Source: Streptomyces sp. YPW6
GTDB taxonomy: Bacteria; Actinomycetota; Actinomycetes; Streptomycetales; Streptomycetaceae
Reading direction: 5' to 3'
NCBI RefSeq assembly: GCF_018866325.1
Contig: NZ_CP076457.1
Coordinates: 6,855,001 to 6,919,000 of the forward strand
DNA: 64,000 nt
This document shows positions 25,368 through 32,397 of the stretch, piece after piece. The notes beneath the pieces were generated by a model. The model was given only the letters and a program-made list of their open reading frames with translations. It did no database searches and was not told the DNA's origin. Position numbers and translations under genes: made by a program. The first letter of the stretch is position 1. Each line of letters opens with the position of its first letter.

Positions 25368-25934
25368 ATGGCGTGGGCGGAAGTGCCGGTGGACACGAAA
25401 CCCCCGGCGGCGGGCGCGGTCCTGCTGACGGGCATTCCCGGCAGCGGCAAGAGCACGGTGGCCGCGGCGCTCGCCGCCCGGTTCGCCGCCTCCGCCCACA
25501 TCGAGGTGGACGCCCTCCAGGAACTCATCGTCTCCGGCGGCCGGTGGCCCTCGCCCGACCCGGACGAGGAGGCGGACCGCCAGATCTTCCTGCGCGCCCG
25601 CAACGCGTGCCTGCTGGCGGACAGTTTCGTCGCCGCGGGCTTCCTCCCGGTCATCGACGATGTCGTCGTACGCCGCGCCCACCTCGACTTCTACCGCGCC
25701 ACGCTCACCGCGGGACCGCTGCACCGCGTCATCCTGGCCCCGGGCGCGGAGAAGGCCCGGGAGCGCAACCTGGCCCGGGACAAGAGGCTCACGACGGACT
25801 GGTCGTTCCTGGAGACGGCGATGCGCGACGAGCTGGCCGACGAGAAGATCTGGATCGACAGCGCGGCCCCGACCGTGGACGAGACGGTCGACGCGGTCCT
25901 GTCCGCCACCGGCCTGACTCCGACGGTGTCCTGA
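25368..25934 (+). CDS. Small P-loop kinase/phosphotransferase (AAA_33/zeta-like)
   Basis: A 188-residue protein with Walker A GIPGSGKST at about residues 22-30, an acidic Walker B-like VIDDVVV near 90-96, and an Arg-rich LID-like segment (EKARERNLARDKR). This is the layout of chloramphenicol-phosphotransferase-like, gluconate-kinase-like and zeta-toxin-like kinases. No antitoxin gene is adjacent, so a toxin role is not supported. The ATG follows a GGGACGAGGGAG stretch 20 nt after the nitrate reductase stop, so they may be co-transcribed. The substrate is unknown. Confidence 0.78.
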   Translation: MAWAEVPVDTKPPAAGAVLLTGIPGSGKSTVAAALAARFAASAHIEVDALQELIVSGGRWPSPDPDEEADRQIFLRARNACLLADSFVAAGFLPVIDDVVVRRAHLDFYRATLTAGPLHRVILAPGAEKARERNLARDKRLTTDWSFLETAMRDELADEKIWIDSAAPTVDETVDAVLSATGLTPTVS

Positions 25935-26043
25935 TGCCCACGGTGCCCTGATGCCCACGGCGCCCTGACATCACCGGCGTTGTCAGACCCCCGCCGTACG
26001 GTGGAACCATCTATCCGCGCTGCTGGCTGCTGCGCTGCTGGAT

Positions 26044-26073
26044 CGCCCCGCCCGGCTGCTCCCGGGCGGGGCG
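26044..26073. terminator. Bidirectional terminator between convergent genes
   Basis: A perfect 12-bp stem (CGCCCCGCCCGG at 26044-26055 with its complement at 26062-26073) has a 6-nt loop. It lies between the kinase gene and the convergent DUF4352 gene. Confidence 0.75.
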
Positions 26074-26086
26074 CACATCCGTCGGG

Positions 26087-26674
26087 TCAGGAGACGTCGC
26101 CGCGGACGCTGTCGCCGATGAGACCGTCGGTGTACGTCACGTACTGGGCGTCGAACGTGCCCTCGGCGGTGACGGTTCCGGTGACGTTCTCGCCGGGGGA
26201 GAGCGTCATGGCGTCCAGTTGGTCCTCGTCGACGCCGAGTTCGACGGTGTGCTTGCTGCCGTCGGTGTCGGTGATGGTGACGTACAGCGGGTTGACTTCG
26301 ATGTCGTTCTTGCTGTTGTTCGTGATGGTGACCCGGACGCTGGTGTAGTCGTCGCCCTGGGCGAGGACGCTCTTCTTGAACGCGACGGCCTTCGCGGTGA
26401 CGGTCACGGGAGCCTTCTCGGCCGGTTCCTCTTCCTTCGGTTCGTCCTTCGTCGCTTCCCCCTGGGCGGCCGACGGCTTCATGGTCGACGATTCGTTGCC
26501 GTCGCCCCCGCCACTGGCGACCATGGCGATCACGGTGATGAGGACGATCAGGCCGACGATCCCGAGGCACCCGAATCCGATGATCTTTCCGGTCTTCCTC
26601 TTCCGCGGCGGAGGCGGCTGCTGCCCCCACCCGGGCTGCTGCGGCTGACCGGGCTGCGGCTGCTGGTACGTCAT
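26087..26674 (-). CDS. DUF4352 membrane-anchored protein
   Basis: A 195-residue protein. A Gln/Pro-rich N-terminus (QQPQPGQPQQPGWGQQ) and basic RKRKTGK precede one membrane helix (IIGFGCLGIVGLIVLITVIAMVA). An acidic linker (KDEPKEEEPAEKAP) leads to a beta-rich extracellular domain (VTVTAKAVAFKKSV...YTSVRVTITNNSKNDIEVNP...LSPGENVTGTV) that matches the DUF4352 immunoglobulin-like fold. AAGGGGGA lies just upstream of ATG 26674. Such proteins are common on the actinobacterial cell surface; the ligand is unknown. Confidence 0.8.
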   Translation of the reverse strand: MTYQQPQPGQPQQPGWGQQPPPPRKRKTGKIIGFGCLGIVGLIVLITVIAMVASGGGDGNESSTMKPSAAQGEATKDEPKEEEPAEKAPVTVTAKAVAFKKSVLAQGDDYTSVRVTITNNSKNDIEVNPLYVTITDTDGSKHTVELGVDEDQLDAMTLSPGENVTGTVTAEGTFDAQYVTYTDGLIGDSVRGDVS

Positions 26675-27063
26675 GTGTCCCCCTTGTGCGGTTCGTGGAG
26701 GCATGACCGTAGCGACTCGTCGGCGAGGGAGGGGCTGGTTGTTCTGGTGGTGACGGAGGTGTGACAAAAAGGTGGAGGAAGTCCCGATCGCCCGTTCTGT
26801 ACTCGAACTGATGCCGGTTTCCGGAGTCCCGGTCGACGCACGGCGAGTGGCTCGGCCCGCCGACTCACCCGTGTGCCGAACCAGCTTCTGCGTGTGTGGT
26901 CGCCCGGCGGGCAGTGGCCAGATCGCCACGACCCGGGCGGACGCCGCACTGCACTGCGCGGCCTTCGAGCCGACGACGGGCGAGGTGCTGGTGGCCAGTG
27001 CGGCCGGCGTCGTGAGCCCGGGGATCATGGAGACGTGGACGAGAACCGAAGGGCTGGGACACC
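26675..27063. other. Intergenic region without a convincing gene
   Basis: A 104-codon plus-strand frame (26772-27086) with several cysteines is open here, but it lacks a well-placed ribosome site, overlaps the start of the DUF89 gene in another frame and resembles no family I know. The region probably holds the divergent promoters of the DUF4352 and DUF89 genes. Confidence 0.4.
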
Positions 27064-28263
27064 ATGACGGAGAAGACTTCCCGTGACTCGGGCGGTGCGA
27101 TCGGCGCACCGGTCATCCTGAGCAACGAGCCCGGCTCGTTCTCCCGGGGCGTGCTGGCCGAGCGCCACCCTGCGCTCATCCAGCAGGTACGGGACGCCTT
27201 CCCGTACGGCCGCCGACAGCGCGAGGCCCTCGACGCCCTGCTGGACGAGATCACCAACGGTGTGATCGAGCCGCTCGGCCCCTCGGAGCACGACTGCGAG
27301 CGCTGGGCGGACTGGGGCCGGGAGCACTTCGGGCGTTCGTGGTACGACGCCCCGTTCCTGTGGGCGGAGAGCTACTTCTACCGCAAGCTGCTCGGCGCGG
27401 TCGGGTACTTCGGCGACGGGCCGTGGCAGGGAGTGGACCCGTTCGCCCCGTTCAAGCAGGCCGAACTGCGAGGCGGGGCAGTGGAGGAGGAGTTGCGGGC
27501 CCTGGACGCGCTCGCCGACGTTCCGGTCCAGGAGCGGGCCACGGCGCTGCTGCACGCGTCGCTCTGGGGCAACCGCGCGGACCTCGGCTTCAGCATCTCG
27601 GCGGGGGAGGCGGCAACGACCGGCGCCGCGAACCGAGGGCTGGTCGCCGACGACGGGGCCACGCTGTGGCAGCTCCTGCCCGCCGGCGCCTCGGCCACCG
27701 TAGCCGTGGTGGCCGACAACGCGGGACGTGAGCTGATTCCCGACCTCATCCTCATCGACCATCTCCTCGAACACGGGCACGCCGAGGGGGCTGTGCTCTA
27801 CGTCAAGCCCGACCCGTACTACGTCTCCGACGCGATGACGGCTGACGTGGTCGACTGCCTTCGGCGCCTCACCCGGGCCCCCGGCGAAGCCGGCCGCATC
27901 GGCGGCCGCCTCTGGACAGCCATGGCCGTCGGAATCCTGGAGGTCCGCACCCACCCGTTCTTCTGCGCTCCGCTGCCGTACGGGCAGATGCCCGAGGACC
28001 TGCGCGCCGCGTTCGAGGGCGCCGCGCTCACGATCCTGAAGGGCGACCTCAACTACCGCCGTCTGGTGGGCGACCAGCAGTGGCACCCCACGACCCCCTT
28101 CGCCGAACGCACCCGGTACTTCCCCGGGGCCGTCGCGGCGCTCCGGACCCTGAAGTCCGATGTCATCGTCGGCCTGGAGCAGGGGACCGTGGATGATCTC
28201 GAACGGGATGGGGATGCCTGGCGTACGAGCGGTACCCACGCGCTGATCCAGGTGCGGGCGTAG
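27064..28263 (+). CDS. DUF89 / ARMT1-like damage-control phosphatase
   Basis: A 399-residue protein of the DUF89 family, metal-dependent phosphatases that remove harmful phosphometabolites. The family signature VVADNAGRELIPDLILIDHLL is present with the metal-binding Asp and Asn, along with LKGDLNYRRLVGDQQW and the late LRTLKSDVIVGLE. Length agrees with the ARMT1-type subfamily found in actinomycetes. ATG 27064 gives MTEKTSRDSGG. It is a single gene followed by a gap of about 320 nt that contains a terminator-like hairpin. The physiological substrate is not known. Confidence 0.88.
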   Translation: MTEKTSRDSGGAIGAPVILSNEPGSFSRGVLAERHPALIQQVRDAFPYGRRQREALDALLDEITNGVIEPLGPSEHDCERWADWGREHFGRSWYDAPFLWAESYFYRKLLGAVGYFGDGPWQGVDPFAPFKQAELRGGAVEEELRALDALADVPVQERATALLHASLWGNRADLGFSISAGEAATTGAANRGLVADDGATLWQLLPAGASATVAVVADNAGRELIPDLILIDHLLEHGHAEGAVLYVKPDPYYVSDAMTADVVDCLRRLTRAPGEAGRIGGRLWTAMAVGILEVRTHPFFCAPLPYGQMPEDLRAAFEGAALTILKGDLNYRRLVGDQQWHPTTPFAERTRYFPGAVAALRTLKSDVIVGLEQGTVDDLERDGDAWRTSGTHALIQVRA

Positions 28264-28431
28264 ACCTGGGTGAGGGCTTCGGGCGGGGCCGCAGGCTCCT
28301 CCCTCCTGCCTCGGTGTCGCGGTCGCCGGGCCATGCGTGCGGCAGGGGGCATACCGTAAGGCGTGCTTCCCCGGCCGCCTGCCGGCGGGCCCGCCGCGTG
28401 ATCGGGCCGACGCCCACCACGGCGAACGCGC

Positions 28432-28453
28432 GGGTGCGGCTCAAGCCGCACCC
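28432..28453. terminator. Hairpin in the gap after the DUF89 gene
   Basis: A perfect 10-bp stem (GGGTGCGGCT with AGCCGCACCC) with a 2-nt loop lies between the convergent DUF89 and hydrolase genes. The rest of the gap, 28264-28582, shows no supported gene. Confidence 0.5.
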
Positions 28454-28582
28454 GCTCCGCCGGGACAGGGCCAGAGGGCCGTCTCGTACGTTCTGGTCGT
28501 TCGGGGTTCGGCGGCCGGTCGGAGGTGGGACGCGTTCCGCTCCGAGCGCCTGGAGGGGCGCCGAACTGCTCGAACGATCAGC

Positions 28583-29419
28583 TCATCCCTTGATGAACTC
28601 GATGATCTCCGGGGCGATCTTCTTCGGGGCCATGACGACGGCGCCGTGGTTGAGTCCGGGCAGAGTGCGGTGGTCGGCCTGCGGCAGGATCTCGGTGACG
28701 GCGAGGGCGGCGCGCCGGAACGCGGCCGGGCTCTTCCCCCCGGTCAGCACGCGGGTGCGTGCGGCCACCCCCTTCCACTCCTCGGTGTCGAGCGGCTTGC
28801 CCTGCTGGGTGTCGCCCATGACCGCGATGTCATAGGGAAGAGTGCCGGCCAGCTCGGTGAGGTTGGCCCACATCTTCGGCATGAGCTTCATGAAGAACAC
28901 GGCGATGCCGGGCATGCCCTGCACTCTGGTCATGAAGTACCTGACCGCGTCACTGCGCCGGCCTTCCGCGAGCATCGCGCTGATCTGCTGGGCGAGATCC
29001 CTCGGCGGCCCGTCGTCGCCTTCGGCGACGACGAACGGCGGCTCGTAGAGAGCCAGGCGTTCGACGTTCACCCCGGCAGCGGCCGCGCGCAGGGCGAGGA
29101 CCGCTCCGGAGGACGAGCCGAACAGTGACGCTGAGCCGCCGACGTGTTCGACCAACGCGGCGATGTCTTCGATCTCGCGGTCGGGGGCGTAGGCAGGAGC
29201 GTCACCGCTGGCCCCCCGTCCCCGCCGGTCGTAGTTGATCACAGTGAAGTGCCGGGCGAGGAGAGCCGCGAGTCTGGCCGTGTCCGAGCGGTCCGCCAGC
29301 GCCGAGGCGACCAGGACCACGGCCGGACCGCTGCCCGACTGCTCGAAGGCGATCTCGGTGCCGTCCGCCGAGACGACACGGGCCTCGGTGCTGGGTGACT
29401 GGTCTCGCGCTGTTGCCAT
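28583..29419 (-). CDS. Alpha/beta hydrolase
   Basis: A soluble alpha/beta-hydrolase-fold enzyme of about 278 residues. The oxyanion strand is VVLVASALADRSD, the nucleophile elbow is GSSSGA (Ser in G-x-S-x-G), and the catalytic His is in LPGLNHGAVV near the C-terminus. It resembles the small hydrolases annotated as esterases or epoxide-hydrolase-like proteins in Streptomyces. GGAGAG lies 6 nt before ATG 29419, making that start better than ATG 29425, which touches it. It stands alone; the substrate is unknown. Confidence 0.82.
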   Translation of the reverse strand: MATARDQSPSTEARVVSADGTEIAFEQSGSGPAVVLVASALADRSDTARLAALLARHFTVINYDRRGRGASGDAPAYAPDREIEDIAALVEHVGGSASLFGSSSGAVLALRAAAAGVNVERLALYEPPFVVAEGDDGPPRDLAQQISAMLAEGRRSDAVRYFMTRVQGMPGIAVFFMKLMPKMWANLTELAGTLPYDIAVMGDTQQGKPLDTEEWKGVAARTRVLTGGKSPAAFRRAALAVTEILPQADHRTLPGLNHGAVVMAPKKIAPEIIEFIKG

Positions 29420-29814
29420 GTTCATCTCTCCGGTTCATCTGGGGGCCGTACCACCGTGGTGTGCGTTACCGCCCCTAGGACTCCCGCAGCGCAGAAAACT
29501 CATCGGTGCGTCAGGCGCTCCCGGACGCGGCTTGCCGACGTCCGCATGTGACGATGCGGCAGCTCGCCAGGCCGTCATCCACGCCGGCCCGACCCATCAC
29601 CGTCGCCGACGGCAGCTGTCCGGGCACCGCGCTCGTGATGCCTCACCGACGCCACGGACCCGAGGCGCTGCCCGGCTGGAAGCAGGCCCCCGCACTCTCC
29701 TCGAACAGGTCCGCCGCCCCGGTTCAGCCGCCGGATTCGCCCGCGTGGTGTACGACGACCCAGGGGGCAGCCTCGAATACCGCACCTCTGCAATGACGCT
29801 CCCCGCCAGTCGGC

Positions 29815-30216
29815 GCCCATGACTGGACGCCCGAACGCCGCGAGGCCTACGCCAACGACCTCGACGCGGAGCGCTCCCTGGTCGTGGTGACCGCGAAGAC
29901 CAGCAGGTCGAAACCAGACAAGGACCCGGCCGCCTGGATGCCGCCCGCCCAGTCCGCAACGTGCACCTACCTCGCCGACTGGACCGCCACCAGACTCCGC
30001 TGGGGCCTGACCGCCGACGAGACCGAACACGCGGCCCTCCTCGAACTCGCCGAGCCGTGCGCCGACTCGACCGTCGAGTACGAACCCGCCACGTCGCTTG
30101 TTTCGGGGGTGGGAGACGTGCAAGCCCGGACGGCACTGCGAATGCCCAGCTCAGCGGTATGCACTGGTGAGTGTCGGATGCGCGACAGGTGTCGCGGACT
30201 GGGGCAGGGGGTCTGA
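29815..30216 (+). pseudogene. C-terminal fragment of an HNH-family (DUF1524-like) nuclease
   Basis: The frame reads HDWTPERREAYANDLDAERSLVVV, then SRSKPDKDPAAWMPP and CTYLADWTATRLRWGLTADE, which is the conserved second half of secreted HNH endonucleases of the DUF1524/GmrSD type. The catalytic His-Asn-His region and the signal peptide that should precede it are absent, and after VEYEPATS the sequence no longer matches. It is therefore a decayed remnant. The gap upstream, 29420-29814, holds no recognisable gene. Confidence 0.65.
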
Positions 30217-30227
30217 GGGCTCCGCCC

Positions 30228-30773
30228 TCAGGTCCCGACGAGGCCGGCCGCCGCCCCGCAGACCACGGCGCCCAGGGTGCAGAGGTCGGCGAACCAGGAG
30301 ATCCTGAACTTCTTCGACATCGGGGCAGTGCTTGCATGAGAGCGGTGCTGCCTGACACGCGCCTCGATGCGTTCGACCGCCCGGTCTGCGGAGCCAACGA
30401 AATTGTCGATCAAGGAGCCTCCGAAGGAGGTCGCGTGGATCTCGTGTCCCGCGCGCGTGAGGATGTTCAGCGTCCCGCCTCCGCCTCCGCCTATCCGTGC
30501 GATGTCCGCGTAAGGGACCGCATAGGTCATCAGCGGATTGATGACGACGAGGCTGTCCGTGCGCAGTGTGATACGAGAGCCGCTGACACGCTGTGTGAGG
30601 GCGACGATTCCGAGGGAGACGGCCACGCCTGACAGCGGACCTGCTGCGAAGCCCGTGGAGAAACCCGCCGCAACGAGTCCGGCTGCCACGGCCCCGAAAA
30701 TGAAAGTGAGGGACCAGGAAAGGATCTTCTGAGAGATCCGCCGCAGAGTCTCGTCGGAATTTTTGCGTGACAT
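30228..30773 (-). CDS. Small membrane protein, possible third toxin-locus gene
   Basis: A 181-residue protein with two N-terminal membrane helices (ILSWSLTFIFGAVAAGLVAAG and AGPLSGVAVSLGIVALTQ). A PH-like beta-rich stretch follows (RITLRTDSLVVINPLMTYAVPYADIARIGGGGGG), then an Arg/His-rich segment and a last hydrophobic helix. It lies downstream of the two immunity-like genes, beyond a terminator, on the same strand. No family is recognised. The location suggests another immunity or accessory protein of the RHS locus, but this is only inference. Confidence 0.65.
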   Translation of the reverse strand: MSRKNSDETLRRISQKILSWSLTFIFGAVAAGLVAAGFSTGFAAGPLSGVAVSLGIVALTQRVSGSRITLRTDSLVVINPLMTYAVPYADIARIGGGGGGTLNILTRAGHEIHATSFGGSLIDNFVGSADRAVERIEARVRQHRSHASTAPMSKKFRISWFADLCTLGAVVCGAAAGLVGT

Positions 30774-30830
30774 GGGGAATACGCTCTTGCTGATCTTGAT
30801 GGAGGTCCCAGGGATGCGGAGAGGACCGAA

Positions 30831-30864
30831 CCCGCCCCTCCGCCTGGTACGGCGAAGGGGCGGG
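30831..30864 (-). terminator. Terminator after immunity copy 2
   Basis: CCCGCCCCTCCGCC and GGCGAAGGGGCGGG pair over 14 bp with one mismatch around the loop TGGTAC, 17 nt after the stop at 30881. It is nearly the same hairpin as that at 31660-31705, so it was copied with the gene. Confidence 0.7.
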
Positions 30865-30880
30865 GCTCGGGTAGGTGCTG

Positions 30881-31540
30881 CTACTCGGGGCGGATGAGCT
30901 CCGTGACGAAGCGCATTCTATGCGCGCTGTCCAGGTCGATCTCGCCGTACCCGTGAGACGGCCACGCGACCTGGTCATCGATCCAGGGCACGGTCACGGA
31001 ACGGTACGTCGCGTCCCCGCACAGCGTGGCCTCGCCGATCGGTGCCGGGAGGTCCCGGAACCGGTGCCGGATCGGCCCGTATTGCAAGGGCAGCGTCCCG
31101 ATCGGCTCGGCGTTCTTACCACCGGTGAGCGGGAAGAACACCAGCCAAGGGGCTTCTGAGGTGTAGCTGTGCAGCAACAGGTACCGCACCGTCTGTCCAG
31201 GCTCCCGGCGCGCGACCCTGGCCATGCGCCAGGCGCGCCGTACACCGATGGCGACGAACCCAACCCCGATGAGGGTGATCAGAGGCAGGGTGGGGAACCA
31301 GACCGGCAGATCGTCCGGATACACCTGGATCGCGTAGATGGCCATGGCATCCATGACAAGGACGATCAGCAGGGTCTGCGCGTGCGCGGCCCTCTGCAGC
31401 CCTCGTACCCGCCACCAGGCGACCCGCCGGACATCCGCCTCCGGCCGGAGGGTCGGCTTCTCCAGCTTGCGGTAGGCGGCCTGACTGGTGGCGGCCTCGG
31501 CCATCTCCCGGTGCGAAACCGCTGTGACGTCGTCCGTCAT
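30881..31540 (-). CDS. Immunity-like membrane protein, copy 2
   Basis: A 219-residue protein. The N-terminal 50 residues (MAEAATSQAAYRKLEKPTLR) are followed by two membrane helices (LLIVLVMDAMAIYAIQVY and PLITLIGVGFVAIGV) and a soluble beta-rich domain ending in DLDSAHRMRFVTELIRPE. It is a close paralogue of the gene at 31716-32378, with an almost identical N-terminus and conserved blocks LLLHSY, APWLVFFPLTGG and EATLCGDATYRSVTVPWID. GGGAGA precedes ATG 31540. Its position behind the RHS toxin gene and its duplication point to an immunity protein; no named family is recognised. Confidence 0.75.
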   Translation of the reverse strand: MTDDVTAVSHREMAEAATSQAAYRKLEKPTLRPEADVRRVAWWRVRGLQRAAHAQTLLIVLVMDAMAIYAIQVYPDDLPVWFPTLPLITLIGVGFVAIGVRRAWRMARVARREPGQTVRYLLLHSYTSEAPWLVFFPLTGGKNAEPIGTLPLQYGPIRHRFRDLPAPIGEATLCGDATYRSVTVPWIDDQVAWPSHGYGEIDLDSAHRMRFVTELIRPE

Positions 31541-31559
31541 GTGTTCTCCCAGCCTCATG

Positions 31560-31655
31560 TCAGCAGTAGCTCGAGCCGGTGACGGACGATATGGCGCAGG
31601 TCGCGATGCCCATGCCACCTCCGACGCCGAACTCGATTCCGCGGACGAACGGGTG
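31560..31655 (-). pseudogene. Orphan RHS toxin tail between the two immunity copies
   Basis: In the minus-strand frame ending at 31560 the sequence reads HPFVRGIEFGVGGGMGIATC and ends SSYC-stop. This parallels the extreme C-terminus of the adjacent RHS protein (DPFVRGTEFVVGGSAGVATC...PSYC-stop). Only about 31 codons remain, cut off upstream by the terminator of immunity copy 1. It is the stump of a displaced toxin tip, standing 19 nt before immunity copy 2 just as the intact toxin stands 19 nt before copy 1. Confidence 0.85.
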
Positions 31656-31659
31656 GGCC

Positions 31660-31705
31660 CCAGGCCCCGCCCCTCCGCCTGGTCCGGCGAAGGGGCGGGG
31701 CCTGG
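31660..31705 (-). terminator. Terminator after immunity copy 1
   Basis: A 20-bp stem with one mismatch (31660-31679 with 31686-31705) around a 6-nt loop begins 10 nt after the stop of immunity copy 1. It should end the RHS-immunity transcript. Confidence 0.8.
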
Positions 31706-31715
31706 GTGGGTCCTG

Positions 31716-32378
31716 CTACTCGGGGCGGATGAGCTCACTGACGAAGCGCATGTCGTGGTCGCTGCCCAGGCAAATCTCGCCGTACCCGGCGGACGGCCAT
31801 ACGACTTGGCCGTCGATCCAGGGCACGGTCACGGAACGGTACGTCGCGTCCCCGCACAGCGTGGCCTCGCCGACCGGAGCCGGGAGGTCGCGGTACAGGT
31901 CCCGGGTCGGCCCGTACTTCAGGGGCAGTGTCCCGATCGGCTCGGCCTCGTCACCTCCGGTGAGCGGGAAGAACACCAGCCAGGGGGCTCCCGACACGTA
32001 GCTGTGGAGCAATAGGTACCGCATGGTCCGGCCCGGCTCCTGTCGCGCGACCCTGGCCAGGTGCCGGGCGCGCCGGACTCCGGTGAGTACGAATGCCAGG
32101 ACCCCCAGCGATATGAGAGGCACGAGTGCAAACCAGAACGGCCGGTCGTCGTCCGGAACCACCTGGGTCGCGTAGACCGCGAGGGCGTCCGTGCCAAGGA
32201 TCGTGAGCAGGATGGGTGCGTGGGCGGTTCTTTGTAGTCCTCGCACGCGCCACCAGGCGACTCGCCGGACGTCGGCCTCCGGTCGGAGGGTCGGCTTTTC
32301 CAGCTTGCGGTAGGCGGCCTGACTTGTGGCGGCCTCGGCCATCTCCCGATAGGAGACCGTTACGACGTCGTCCGTCAT
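31716..32378 (-). CDS. Immunity-like membrane protein, copy 1 (cognate to the RHS toxin)
   Basis: A 220-residue paralogue of copy 2 with the same plan: a conserved N-terminus to RVRGLQRTAHAP, two membrane helices (ILLTILGTDALAVYATQVV and LVPLISLGVLAFVLTGV), then a soluble domain ending GSDHDMRFVSELIRPE. Differences from copy 2 cluster in the membrane helices and the loop between them. ATG 32378 is preceded by GGGAAGAA and lies 19 nt after the RHS stop, so toxin and immunity are co-transcribed. Membrane anchoring fits protection against a toxin acting on or through the membrane. Confidence 0.8.
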   Translation of the reverse strand: MTDDVVTVSYREMAEAATSQAAYRKLEKPTLRPEADVRRVAWWRVRGLQRTAHAPILLTILGTDALAVYATQVVPDDDRPFWFALVPLISLGVLAFVLTGVRRARHLARVARQEPGRTMRYLLLHSYVSGAPWLVFFPLTGGDEAEPIGTLPLKYGPTRDLYRDLPAPVGEATLCGDATYRSVTVPWIDGQVVWPSAGYGEICLGSDHDMRFVSELIRPE

Positions 32379-32397
32379 GTGTTCTTCCCGCCTCATG

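Noticed and set aside
25368..25934. Zeta-toxin of a toxin-antitoxin pair
   Set aside because: The P-loop kinase fold fits, but no small antitoxin gene is adjacent, so a metabolic kinase is at least as likely.
26772..27086. A 104-codon plus-strand ORF upstream of the DUF89 gene
   Set aside because: No ribosome site, no recognisable family, and it overlaps the DUF89 start in another frame.
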